Counted from the stretch's first letter, positions 1 to 7,275 are shown. The stretch: DNA of 11,655 nucleotides from Deltaproteobacteria bacterium (GCA_013151365.1 JAADIK010000114.1:1-11655), one strand, 5' to 3'. The notes: generated by a model not told the origin, from the sequence alone. Numbers and translations: made by a program.

Positions 1-58
1 GGGCGGAATGAACGTAAGTCGTCACAGGCACCCCATCTTCACGCGGTCACTTCCGCCC
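1..58. repeat. inverted repeat, 8-bp perfect arms
   Basis: GGGCGGAA at 1-8 is the exact reverse complement of TTCCGCCC at 51-58, giving a possible stem with a 42-nt loop. The left arm sits at the window edge, so the repeat may continue further out. Function unknown. Confidence 0.4.
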
Positions 59-88
59 GCATAGAAGGACTATCGGAGTCTCCCTTCG

Positions 89-114
89 GTCGCTTACCTG
101 CGAACGGAAGCGAC
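89..114. repeat. inverted repeat, 7-bp perfect arms
   Basis: GTCGCTT at 89-95 pairs perfectly with AAGCGAC at 108-114 around a 12-nt loop. There is no following T-tract, so it does not look like an intrinsic terminator. Confidence 0.45.
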
Positions 115-188
115 TACGTAAATCTGTGGCGCCTGTGGCGGCTTACAGGTTGGAGGTAAGGAATAGCGCAGAGTTTCACACCCTGTGA

Positions 189-218
189 CCAGTTACGAAT
201 GAACCGGTTACGAATGAA
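189..218 (+). repeat. 15-bp tandem direct repeat, two copies
   Basis: Two adjacent 15-bp units, 189-203 and 204-218, differ at one position (A or G at the third base). Both contain GTTACGAATGAA. The second copy ends 26 bp before the ferredoxin start codon, where a pair of operator half-sites could lie, but no known regulator motif is recognised. GAATGAAC also occurs at 5-12, near the left edge. Confidence 0.55.
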
Positions 219-244
219 CATGGATTAAGCCAAAAGGGGCAAGG

Positions 245-661
245 ATGTATACCCGTATTTATTTTTTACGTTTTCCCAAGGAGACCAGTGATCAGCCCAT
301 CATCTATTATCTGGTTAAACGATATGATGTTGAGTTCAATATCCTGAAGGCGGACATCCTGCCGCAACGGGAAGGAATCATGATCATCGAGTTCAAGGGT
401 AACCGGGAAAATATCCGGGAGGCCTTGTCCTACCTGAAGGATCTCGGGGTCCAGGTGGAGAGGCTGGCCGGCAAGGTGAGCCGTGATGATGAGAAGTGTT
501 TCCAGTGCGGAGCCTGTACCGGCATCTGTCCGGTGGGCGCCCTGTACATGCGGCGGCCGGAGATGGCCGTGCTCTTTGATCCCGACCGCTGCTCCGGCTG
601 TGGTCTCTGCGTCGCCGCTTGTCCGGTCCGGGCCATGGCCGTCTCCTTTGAGGAGCTTTAG
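245..661 (+). CDS. NIL-domain protein with two [4Fe-4S] ferredoxin clusters
   Basis: A 138-residue soluble protein. Residues 1 to about 76 look like a NIL domain, a small ferredoxin-fold domain also found at the C-terminus of the methionine-transporter ATPase MetN. Residues 80-138 hold two classical [4Fe-4S] motifs: C85-x2-C88-x2-C91-x3-C95-P and C116-x2-C119-x2-C122-x3-C126-P. All eight ligands are present. The start is an ATG 5 nt after an AGGGG ribosome-binding site. In methanogens and sulfate reducers, proteins of this architecture (MA1822 type) act with a DUF39/HcyBio protein in making homocysteine from aspartate semialdehyde. That role is known for the family and only inferred here, because no HcyBio gene lies next to it within the window. 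It could instead be a general electron carrier. The VanZ-like gene follows after 14 bp and is probably co-transcribed. Confidence 0.88.
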   Translation: MYTRIYFLRFPKETSDQPIIYYLVKRYDVEFNILKADILPQREGIMIIEFKGNRENIREALSYLKDLGVQVERLAGKVSRDDEKCFQCGACTGICPVGALYMRRPEMAVLFDPDRCSGCGLCVAACPVRAMAVSFEEL

Positions 662-675
662 CCTGCCCCCCTGCG

Positions 676-1500
676 ATGCGTCTTTTTCTGCTCTATGCGG
701 CCTGCTTCTTCCTGGTCGTCTGTTATGTCAATATGTTTCCGCTCTGGGTCTGGCTCCTGGGGCAGCCGGGATACGGACCCTGGATCGGCCGTTTGCCTGT
801 CCTGGTCACCCTGGCGGTTTTGTTGCTGAGTATTGTCTCTTCTGTTCAGCGTTTTCGTAAGGGCATCAGGGTACATTTTATCTTTCTTGCCCTGGGCATA
901 GGTGTCGCCTTCCTGGCCCTGGCGGTCCCGGACCCGCATGTCCCCATTAAGCGAATCCATGTCGCCGAATATATCATCCTGTCGTTTCTGGTTCGATTTG
1001 CCCTCAGTCATCGTCTCCGGGGCAACCGGCTGGTCCTGTTTACCGCCTTGGTCACCCTGCTTTTCGGCATCCATGATGAAATGATTCAGGGGTTGCATCC
1101 CCTGCGTTATTACGGCTGGCGGGACATGATCGTCAATGGTCTGGCCGGCTGCGGCGGCGCTTTGCTGGGACATGGGCTGCGTTTTTTTGTAACCGCATCT
1201 CCGCACGATGCGGACCATGGACCACGGCGGCCGGTTTCGCCGGCCCTTGCCTCTTTCTATGTCCTGCTTTTCGCCGCTGTCGGCTGGCTTGTCGTTGCAC
1301 TCTACGAGCAGCGGGGCGGTATTGTCCCGGTCACCTCGTTGCTGCCCCTTGCCTGCATGTGCCTGGTCATCACCGTGCTGTACCCGGAAATCATTGTCGA
1401 TTCCCGGGTACATCACGGCCTGCAGGCCGTATTCTGGCTGGCCCTCGGCCTGACGATATACCCCGTGTTGATCAATGTCGCCGGCATCCGCTTTATGTGA
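676..1500 (+). CDS. VanZ-like family integral membrane protein
   Basis: A 274-residue, very hydrophobic protein with about eight or nine predicted membrane segments (roughly residues 3-29, 37-56, 66-84, 97-112, 118-133, 152-172, 190-211, 219-240 and 247-268). The middle carries the VanZ pattern of scattered polar residues: H95 and E98 in one segment, D134-E135 with Q138, R144, then D150 and N154 before a Gly-rich helix. VanZ was named from a teicoplanin-resistance gene, but most members are uncharacterised and resistance should not be assumed. The C-terminal third adds extra membrane segments beyond the VanZ core. The ATG at 676 has no good ribosome-binding site; it lies 14 bp after the ferredoxin gene, so translation may be coupled. 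The gene is convergent with ftsH. Confidence 0.8.
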   Translation: MRLFLLYAACFFLVVCYVNMFPLWVWLLGQPGYGPWIGRLPVLVTLAVLLLSIVSSVQRFRKGIRVHFIFLALGIGVAFLALAVPDPHVPIKRIHVAEYIILSFLVRFALSHRLRGNRLVLFTALVTLLFGIHDEMIQGLHPLRYYGWRDMIVNGLAGCGGALLGHGLRFFVTASPHDADHGPRRPVSPALASFYVLLFAAVGWLVVALYEQRGGIVPVTSLLPLACMCLVITVLYPEIIVDSRVHHGLQAVFWLALGLTIYPVLINVAGIRFM

Positions 1501-1552
1501 CGAGGTTGGTCGCAAGTCGCGTTGCCGAATCCGTGACGCCTTGCATCTGCAC

Positions 1553-1562
1553 CGTTCGAACG
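1553..1562. repeat. 10-bp perfect palindrome between convergent genes
   Basis: CGTTCGAACG lies in the 82-bp gap between the vanZ-like stop and the ftsH stop. There is no T-tract on either strand, so I see no intrinsic terminator for either gene. The gap resembles the dispersed intergenic sequences of many Desulfobacterota genomes, but that impression is from memory and untested. Confidence 0.35.
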
Positions 1563-1582
1563 CTCACGAATTCAGGGCGTTG

Positions 1583-3391
1583 TTAAGATTGCTGCTCGCC
1601 GGCGATGATTTCCTCCAGCTCGGCGCCGGTGATTTTTTCCTTTTGCAGCAGGATTTCCGCCGCTTTTTTGAGAAGACTCTGCTTGTTTTTGAGAATATTC
1701 AGGGCGACCTCGTACTGCTTATCGATAATCTTCCGCACCTCCTCGTCGATAATGCGGGCGGTCTCCTCGCTGTATTCCGCCGCTGTGCGCAGGCCGGGCT
1801 GCAGGAATTGGGCCGTCGGCTCTCCCTTGAGATAGACCTGGCCCAGCTTGTCGCTCATGCCGTATTCGATGATCATGGACCGGGCAATATCCGTGGCCTT
1901 GGCCAGGTCGTTGTGGGCGCCCGTGGAGACCTCGTTGAAGACCGTCAGTTCGGCGGCCCGGCCGCCAAGCAGGCTGGCGATCTTGTTCAGCAGTTCTGAT
2001 TGATTCATCAGGAAACGGTCTTCGGTGGGCAGCTGCATGGTATAGCCCAGGGCGGCAATACCCCGGGGGATAATGGTAATTTTCTGCACCGGGTCAGTGC
2101 CCGGCAGGGACATGGCAACCAGGGCATGACCCAGTTCATGGTAGGCGACAACGTTGCGCTCCTTGGGATTGATCACCCGGTTTTTCTTTTCCAGGCCGGC
2201 AACGATCCGCTCCACGGCCTCTTCAAACTGGGCCATCTCCACGGTCTTCCGGTTTGAACGGACGGCGAGCAGGGTCGCCTCGTTGACCAGGTTGGCCAGG
2301 TCGGCTCCCACCATGCCGGCAGTCATGGCGGCAAGACGGTCCAGGTCCAACTCGCCCACCCGGGTGATTTTTCGTAGATGTACCTCCAGGATTTTTTTCC
2401 GCCCCTCCTTGTCGGGACGGTCGACCAGGACCTGGCGGTCGAAGCGGCCCGGCCGCAGCAGGGCCGGGTCGAGTACCTCGGGCCGGTTGGTTGCCGCCAT
2501 GAGGATGACGCCGATATTGGAATCAAAGCCGTCCATTTCAACGAGCAGCTGGTTCAGGGTCTGTTCCCGTTCGTCGTGACCGCCGACGCCGCCGACTCCC
2601 CTGGCCTTGCCCAGGGCGTCCAGTTCATCGATAAAGATAATGCAGGGCGAATTCTTCTTGGCCTCTTCAAAGAGGTCACGCACCCGGGCGGCACCAAGGC
2701 CGACAAACATCTCAACAAATTCAGAACCGCTTATGCCGAAAAAGGGCACGTTGCTCTCTCCGGCAACGGCCTTGGCCAGCATGGTTTTGCCGGTACCCGG
2801 CGGCCCGACCAGCAGGAGTCCTTTGGGCATCTGGCCGCCGAACGCCGTGTATTTCTCAGGCGTTTTCAGGAATTCGATAATTTCTTCAAGTTCGACCTTG
2901 GCCTCATCGACCCCGGCCACATCGTTGAAGGTGATGTTGATGTCCTCCTGTTTGTAGATTTTGGCCTTGTTCTTGCCGAATGCCATGAAGCCGGGCTGTT
3001 GGGGCATCATTTTTTTCATGAGAAAAAACCAGACGCCCAGGAAGATGAAAACCGGCAGTATCCAGGAGAGGAGATCGCGGATCAGGGTCGATTCGACGGT
3101 GCCGGAGTATTGAACATGATATTTATCGAGCAGCCGCGAGATTTCCGGATCAACCCGGATTGTTTTGAAGTACTGGTGCTTGCCGCCTGTCGTTTCGCTC
3201 TTCAGCCGTCCCTGGACCTGGTTGGTCGATATGGCCACCTGGGCGATTTTCCCCTGTTCGAGATAGGAGATGAATTGACTGTAGGGGATCGTTTTGACGG
3301 CAAAGGAGGATGCCAGGTAGTTTTGTAACAACAGGACGCCCCAGATGCCGATGATGAAATACCAGATGGAAAATTTGTAATGTTTTTTCAT
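1583..3391 (-). CDS. ftsH: ATP-dependent zinc metalloprotease FtsH
   Basis: A 602-residue membrane-anchored AAA+ protease that extracts and degrades membrane proteins and unstable regulators. Membrane segments lie at about 8-28 and 107-125, flanking a periplasmic domain. The AAA module has Walker A GPPGTGKT (196-203), the pore motif with F229 (FVGLGA; most members have FVGVGA), Walker B ending in D255-E256, and the second region of homology at 300-320 with arginine fingers R316 and R319. The protease has HELGH (H418, E419, H422) and the third zinc ligand D495. All catalytic residues are present. It is somewhat shorter than E. coli FtsH (644 residues), mainly in the C-terminal tail. The start ATG overlaps the stop of the upstream BrkB-family gene in ATGA, with an AAGGA ribosome-binding site inside that gene's last codons. 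This suggests translational coupling. Confidence 0.97.
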   Translation of the reverse strand: MKKHYKFSIWYFIIGIWGVLLLQNYLASSFAVKTIPYSQFISYLEQGKIAQVAISTNQVQGRLKSETTGGKHQYFKTIRVDPEISRLLDKYHVQYSGTVESTLIRDLLSWILPVFIFLGVWFFLMKKMMPQQPGFMAFGKNKAKIYKQEDINITFNDVAGVDEAKVELEEIIEFLKTPEKYTAFGGQMPKGLLLVGPPGTGKTMLAKAVAGESNVPFFGISGSEFVEMFVGLGAARVRDLFEEAKKNSPCIIFIDELDALGKARGVGGVGGHDEREQTLNQLLVEMDGFDSNIGVILMAATNRPEVLDPALLRPGRFDRQVLVDRPDKEGRKKILEVHLRKITRVGELDLDRLAAMTAGMVGADLANLVNEATLLAVRSNRKTVEMAQFEEAVERIVAGLEKKNRVINPKERNVVAYHELGHALVAMSLPGTDPVQKITIIPRGIAALGYTMQLPTEDRFLMNQSELLNKIASLLGGRAAELTVFNEVSTGAHNDLAKATDIARSMIIEYGMSDKLGQVYLKGEPTAQFLQPGLRTAAEYSEETARIIDEEVRKIIDKQYEVALNILKNKQSLLKKAAEILLQKEKITGAELEEIIAGEQQS

Positions 3392-4956
3392 TGTTCCTTG
3401 TCTGTGGCTGAAATTGTCGGTTGCGCCGCCGGCGAATCAGGCGGGACGGGGAAGGCCCCGCCGGGGATGGCCGCTTCGGCCGCCCGGAGGACAGCGCGGG
3501 AAAAACGGCCGCCGGTTGTGGGCAGGTCTTCATGGCCGAGAATGAGGCGGATAACCTCCCGTGCTTCAAGGTTCTCCGCCGGAGCGGCCGGGACAAAGGT
3601 GGTCTCTCCGTCCTCGATGCGGTGGAGGATGCCACCTTTGGTCAGCAGTTCGGCGACCTCCATGATCTCGCCGGGCTGTTCGCCGGGATGAGTTTGTGCC
3701 AGCCGTTCCACTGTCGTGGTTTCGCGGTTGGCAAAGTCACGGTATACGCTGTCGAGGATATCGAAGGCCAACTGCAGTTTACGCTGGGGGGTGACGCTGG
3801 TGCCGGGCAGGTGATACAGTTTTCGGTTTTGCACGGCATAGGCCAGCAAGGCCCCGGAGAGGATGAATGTCCAGCCGACCTGGATCCAGATGAGAAAGAG
3901 GGGCACGGAGGCAAAGGAACCGTAGATGGCATTGTACCTGGCAACGCCGATCTGCAGGTAAAAATAGAACCACTGGACTATCAGCCAGAACAAGGCGGCA
4001 AAGACCGCCCCGATAAAGGCCGCATGGGTCTTGACTTTGACATTCGGGAGAAAAAGGTACATGACCATGAGGGAGAGAACAATAAAAAGAAAGGGCAGAA
4101 ATTTGAGCAACATGGTCACTGCCCATGCGGACGGGATAAGTGCATGGAGGCGGGCCATTATTTTCGGGGATTCCAGGACGGCGTCACCGGCCAGGGCGAC
4201 ATTGATGGAAATCGGCAGGAGAATGAGCAGTGCCAGGTAATTCATGGTTTTGCGCAAAAAAGACCGCCTCTTCCGGCAGTGCCAGATGGCGTTCATGGCC
4301 TCTTCAATCGTACTCATGACCAGGATGATACTCAGCAACAGGCCGACGATACCAAAGGCGCCGAGGGCGGTGAAATTGGTCTGGTCGACATAGTTGAAAA
4401 TGGTGTCGAGGGCATTGCGCAGCAGGCCGTTCAAGGATTGCCGGGGCAGCGGCTGTGTTGCCGGCTGTGTTCTTACCCCGGCCCCGGCGACGGCCTGGCG
4501 GCCGCTGTTTTGGGCGGGCGCAGGGGCCGTGGCGTCCCGGTCCAAAGTCCCGGCCGGGATTTGCAGCCCTTCCACCCGGCCCGGCGTGTTGGCCGCCTTC
4601 TCCACGGGGCCGGGGCCGAGTTGGTCGAGCAGCCGGTAGGCCGCGACCCGTAACCGGTTGCCGCTGCCCATTCCCTTGAGGACCGCCGTGCCCATGGCCA
4701 GCATGGGTACCATGGACAGGATGATGGTGTAGGTGAGGGCGGAGGCGCGCAGGGTTATTGCGGCTTCCGTAAACTCATGAATAATGATCAACAAAATGCG
4801 GAACCAGCTGCGCAGGGCCGCCGCCGGTTTGCTTTCGTCCGGCCGGATGCTGAAAGCCCATTGCCGAAGCCGGCAGTTCCCGCCATTGGTGCCGGGGAAT
4901 TTTCCCCCCGGTTCCTTCCCGGCTTGCCGCTCTTTTTTCAGCTCTGTTTCCGACAT
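3388..4956 (-). CDS. YihY/virulence factor BrkB family membrane protein
   Basis: A 522-residue inner-membrane protein. Six membrane segments can be placed at about residues 76-94, 199-215, 238-258, 283-303, 312-333 and 349-374. The family signature RYNAIYGSFASVPLFLIWI is seen just before the last one. The family was once called RNase BN in error; its function is unsettled, with transport or lipid-related roles proposed. Two oddities stand out. A Pro/Ala/Gln-rich, low-complexity stretch of about 60 residues (roughly 115-174) separates the first membrane helix from the rest. A cytoplasmic C-terminal domain of about 130 residues follows, rich in short helices and possibly a winged-helix fold. 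I chose the ATG at 4956 because GGAG lies 8 nt upstream. In-frame starts at 5001 (ATG) and 5010 (TTG) have no ribosome-binding site. It is the middle gene of the mltD-like, brkB, ftsH cluster. Confidence 0.85.
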   Translation of the reverse strand: MSETELKKERQAGKEPGGKFPGTNGGNCRLRQWAFSIRPDESKPAAALRSWFRILLIIIHEFTEAAITLRASALTYTIILSMVPMLAMGTAVLKGMGSGNRLRVAAYRLLDQLGPGPVEKAANTPGRVEGLQIPAGTLDRDATAPAPAQNSGRQAVAGAGVRTQPATQPLPRQSLNGLLRNALDTIFNYVDQTNFTALGAFGIVGLLLSIILVMSTIEEAMNAIWHCRKRRSFLRKTMNYLALLILLPISINVALAGDAVLESPKIMARLHALIPSAWAVTMLLKFLPFLFIVLSLMVMYLFLPNVKVKTHAAFIGAVFAALFWLIVQWFYFYLQIGVARYNAIYGSFASVPLFLIWIQVGWTFILSGALLAYAVQNRKLYHLPGTSVTPQRKLQLAFDILDSVYRDFANRETTTVERLAQTHPGEQPGEIMEVAELLTKGGILHRIEDGETTFVPAAPAENLEAREVIRLILGHEDLPTTGGRFSRAVLRAAEAAIPGGAFPVPPDSPAAQPTISATDKEQ

Positions 4957-5051
4957 GGCCGCCACTCCGCGATTAGTGCCTTGCTTCTGAATTCCTGTCA
5001 TAAAAAACAAGAAAGTTGATCATGTTTTATTTATGTGAACCAGTAGGTTGT

Positions 5052-6431
5052 TCAGTCTGGCTGGAATTTTGATCGTGTTCGCAGCAACGTGATATGTTCC
5101 CTTCTCTTTACCGGAATCCTGCCGGGAATTTTCAGCTTCTGGTCGATGCGGATTGTCGCCTTCCGGCTCAGGTTGTTGGCGCGAATAAGTTTTGCGACCG
5201 TGATCCGGTATCTGTCGGCAATGGCGCCGGCGGTGTCTCCCCGGCGGACGATGTATTCGTGGTCCCGTATCTGCCTTGAGTGGTAAAGCCATGAAGGGAT
5301 ATTCGCAACCAGCCTTCGTGTACGCCTGTTGGCCGGAAGACGGATGGGAAAATCTTTCGGGATATATTTTTCCCCGGCCAGGATCGGTTTTCTCAGGGCC
5401 GGGTTCAAGCGGCTGAAATCTATTGCCGAGATTTTAAAATGGGCGCGGATGTCACTCGCGCTGGCATAGCCCCGCAGGCGAATCGTCAGGGTCGCCTGCG
5501 GCCGGTCGAGAATGATGGCGGGATTCTTTTCGAGTTTGCGGGCCGTGTACACCGCGGCCAGGAATTCGGAATAAAAGTTGCGGGAGGCGAATCTGAACAG
5601 CCTGGTCCGATGGTTGTTGAAAATGTTTTCATAGTTTTTTCGCTCCCGCAACGCCCGCTCCATACCGGCCTGGCCATAATTGTAGGCGGTCAGGGCGAGC
5701 GGCCACGAGCCTAACTGTTTATAGCTGCTTTTCAGAAAACGAGCGGCGGCGCGGGTGGACAGCAGCGGGTCGTTCCGTTCGTCGATGAGCCTGTTAATGA
5801 TCATATATTGTCTGCCCGTGGCCCTGGTGAACTGCCAGATGCCCGCGGCGCCGGCCTTGCTGTAGGCCTTGGTGTTGTAGGACGATTCCACATGCGGCAG
5901 ATAGGCCAGTTCGGCGGGCAGGCCGTACGACCGGAAGATTTTTTTAATGGAATGCATGTAGGCGCCGGAGCGGATAACGCCGCGCCGAAAGCGGTCTTTC
6001 TGGCCGATTTGCAGCCGGATGTCGTCCCGGGCCCGGCGAAAGGCCAGGTGGCTTCTCGTGGGAAACATGGCGGCAACCCTTTTTTCCTCGCGGGTCACGG
6101 GTTTCTTGCCGGCGCCGAGTTCGGCAAGAATTTTTTTGTAGTGCCGCCGGGCCAGCCTGATCAGCTCCCGGTTGATGCGGGTGGAACCTGGTGCGCTCCA
6201 GTCGACAAGGTCAATGACGGTGTAAATGATATTCAGTCTATGCTTGTCATGCAGGACTCCCTGCCTGGTTGTGTAGCGGTTGTAGATTTTTTCCCAGAAC
6301 CGGACATTGGGCCTGATGTCGGGATAGAGCGGAAACCGCTCCCTGCCCTGGGCAAGGCCTCCTGTCGTCAGCACCACCAAGAGAGTAATGATCCAGCAAA
6401 GTCGGTAGTGTTTTTGTGCCGATGTTCTCAT
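5052..6431 (-). CDS. MltD-like lytic transglycosylase with C-terminal LysM
   Basis: A 459-residue exported murein hydrolase that cleaves the MurNAc-GlcNAc bond to give 1,6-anhydro ends. From the ATG at 6431, residues 1-29 form a signal peptide: basic start, hydrophobic core WIITLLVVL, then small residues. The GH23/SLT domain spans about 167-281, with catalytic E182 in the HVESSYN motif, the following AGAAGIWQF motif, and ALTAYNYG near its end. One LysM peptidoglycan-binding domain lies at about 391-436 (YIVRRGDTAGAIADRYRIT). E. coli MltD is a lipoprotein; no lipobox cysteine is visible here, so this one is probably periplasmic and soluble or surface-released. A GTG at 6518 would add 29 residues ahead of the signal peptide and has no ribosome-binding site, so I prefer 6431, although its own site is weak too. 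First gene of the minus-strand cluster. Confidence 0.88.
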   Translation of the reverse strand: MRTSAQKHYRLCWIITLLVVLTTGGLAQGRERFPLYPDIRPNVRFWEKIYNRYTTRQGVLHDKHRLNIIYTVIDLVDWSAPGSTRINRELIRLARRHYKKILAELGAGKKPVTREEKRVAAMFPTRSHLAFRRARDDIRLQIGQKDRFRRGVIRSGAYMHSIKKIFRSYGLPAELAYLPHVESSYNTKAYSKAGAAGIWQFTRATGRQYMIINRLIDERNDPLLSTRAAARFLKSSYKQLGSWPLALTAYNYGQAGMERALRERKNYENIFNNHRTRLFRFASRNFYSEFLAAVYTARKLEKNPAIILDRPQATLTIRLRGYASASDIRAHFKISAIDFSRLNPALRKPILAGEKYIPKDFPIRLPANRRTRRLVANIPSWLYHSRQIRDHEYIVRRGDTAGAIADRYRITVAKLIRANNLSRKATIRIDQKLKIPGRIPVKRREHITLLRTRSKFQPD

Positions 6432-6530
6432 GGGCCAGGATATCCGGGGAGGAGATTGCAAGGGTCGGAAAACAAAAATCTGTGGTTTCGGCGGCAGTTT
6501 TTTATTTCTCTGTTCCACATATTGTAAGTT

Positions 6531-6539
6531 ATTGTATCA
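6531..6539 (-). promoter_or_regulatory. possible extended -10 promoter for the mltD-brkB-ftsH cluster
   Basis: On the minus strand the sequence reads TGATACAAT, an extended -10 element (TGN plus TACAAT). It lies about 100 nt before the mltD-like ATG in the AT-rich gap between divergent genes. No convincing -35 box is seen, as is usual for extended -10 promoters. Sequence evidence only. Confidence 0.3.
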
Positions 6540-6657
6540 TATTGTCCGGGAAATGTGATCTGAAAAAAATAGCGGGCCGAGAACCCCCGAGGTTGCCGCC
6601 CCTGGTGAACTGTTACGCAAAACCTGATCCTTTACCAAGGAAAAGAAAGGAAATTCA

Positions 6658-7143
6658 ATGTATACTCCCATCATCGGCACGCTGGGGTATGTTCTTTCTC
6701 CCGATCGAACCCGAACCCTGCTGGTGCATCGCGTGGCCCGGCCCCACGATCACCATTTCGGTAAGTATAACGGTCTTGGCGGTAAGATGTTGCCCGGTGA
6801 GGATGTCATGTCCTGCCTGACCAGGGAGTTCCGGGAAGAGGCGGGGATAACCTGTGAAGAAGCGGCCTTGCGCGGGACCATTAACTGGCCCGGGTTCGGC
6901 CCCCGGGGGGAGAATTGGCTGGGTTTTATTTTTTTGATCACCCGCTATTCCGGTGTCCCTTGTTCCGCCAACGAGGAGGGGGAGTTGGACTGGTATCCCC
7001 TGGACAGGCTTGATGAGCTGCCTATGTGGGAAGGGGATCGTTATTTCCTGCCGCTGGTTTTTGACGGGGATCCGCGGATTTTTCACGGCTATATGCCGTA
7101 CCGGGACGGGCGCCCGGTGGCCTGGCATTATAACAGAATTTAG
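6658..7143 (+). CDS. Nudix hydrolase, MutT/MTH1-like (8-oxo-dGTP diphosphatase type)
   Basis: A 161-residue cytosolic pyrophosphohydrolase. The Nudix box is perfect at residues 42-64: G42-x5-E48-x7-R56-E57-F58-x-E60-E61-x-G63-I64. The order of motifs resembles the MTH1/MutT group: GTLGYV and LLVHR near the start, NGLGGKMLPGE, then a late acidic segment with WEGDRYFLPLVFDGD. Members of this group hydrolyse oxidised purine nucleoside triphosphates to monophosphates and so protect DNA from oxidative mutation. Substrate cannot be read from sequence alone, and dihydroneopterin triphosphate or other nucleotides are possible. AAAGGAA lies upstream of the ATG at normal spacing. It is divergent from the mltD-like gene and is probably a single-gene unit, since the next gene has its own promoter. 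Confidence 0.9.
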   Translation: MYTPIIGTLGYVLSPDRTRTLLVHRVARPHDHHFGKYNGLGGKMLPGEDVMSCLTREFREEAGITCEEAALRGTINWPGFGPRGENWLGFIFLITRYSGVPCSANEEGELDWYPLDRLDELPMWEGDRYFLPLVFDGDPRIFHGYMPYRDGRPVAWHYNRI

Positions 7144-7160
7144 GCCCTGTTGAAAAACTC

Positions 7161-7189
7161 TTGCACTCTGGGTTCCCTCTCAGTATATT
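7161..7189 (+). promoter_or_regulatory. sigma-70-type promoter of the zapB-zapA operon
   Basis: TTGCAC (7161-7166) and TATATT (7184-7189) are separated by exactly 17 bp. The expected start of transcription is near 7196, giving an untranslated leader of about 80 nt before zapB. The -10 box is part of a 12-bp motif repeated at 7237. Confidence 0.65.
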
Positions 7190-7248
7190 GATTATGTGGT
7201 TTAAGTTTATCTGTAATTTCAGATAGATGATGCGTTTATATTGATTAT
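7184..7248 (+). repeat. 12-bp direct repeat flanking a small hairpin in the zapB leader
   Basis: TATATTGATTAT occurs at 7184-7195, over the -10 box and the start region, and again at 7237-7248, 27 bp before the zapB ATG. Between them, TATCTG (7208-7213) and CAGATA (7220-7225) form a 6-bp hairpin. The arrangement could be a two-site operator or a second promoter, though no good -35 is seen for the second copy. Confidence 0.5.
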
Positions 7249-7275
7249 TTTCTGAAAAGGGAAAGGGACGGCCTT

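Larger units (their letters stand above)
1..240. other. structured non-coding region upstream of the ferredoxin gene
   Basis: I see no gene here on either strand. One plus-strand frame stays open from the left edge to a TAA near 156-158, but its translation has no recognisable motif and no start is visible. The stretch is dense in short inverted repeats: 1-8 with 51-58 (8 bp, perfect), 89-95 with 108-114 (7 bp, perfect), 132-136 with 145-149 (5 bp), and 176-180 with 184-188 (5 bp, 3-nt loop). A tandem repeat lies at 189-218. None has a T-tract, so these are not intrinsic terminators. It could be a dispersed intergenic repeat or a structured leader. The left end is cut by the window. Confidence 0.5.

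Noticed and set aside
1..158. Plus-strand open frame at the left edge as the 3' end of an upstream gene.
   Set aside because: The translation is low in recognisable pattern, and the block is full of inverted repeats, which better fits non-coding sequence. A partial gene cannot be fully excluded without the sequence to the left.
176..188. TCACA-CCC-TGTGA as a CRP/FNR-type operator.
   Set aside because: The half-sites are in the reverse order to the CRP site (TGTGA-N6-TCACA) and the spacing is wrong.
676..1500. Antibiotic-resistance role for the VanZ-like protein.
   Set aside because: VanZ-domain proteins are widespread and mostly unrelated to glycopeptide resistance. There are no other van genes, and Gram-negative context makes the role unlikely.
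2378..3328. A plus-strand frame of 316 codons opposite ftsH, and a 410-codon plus-strand frame at 3421-4653 opposite the BrkB-family gene.
   Set aside because: Both are mirror images of well-supported coding regions and have no family motifs, membrane pattern or ribosome-binding site.
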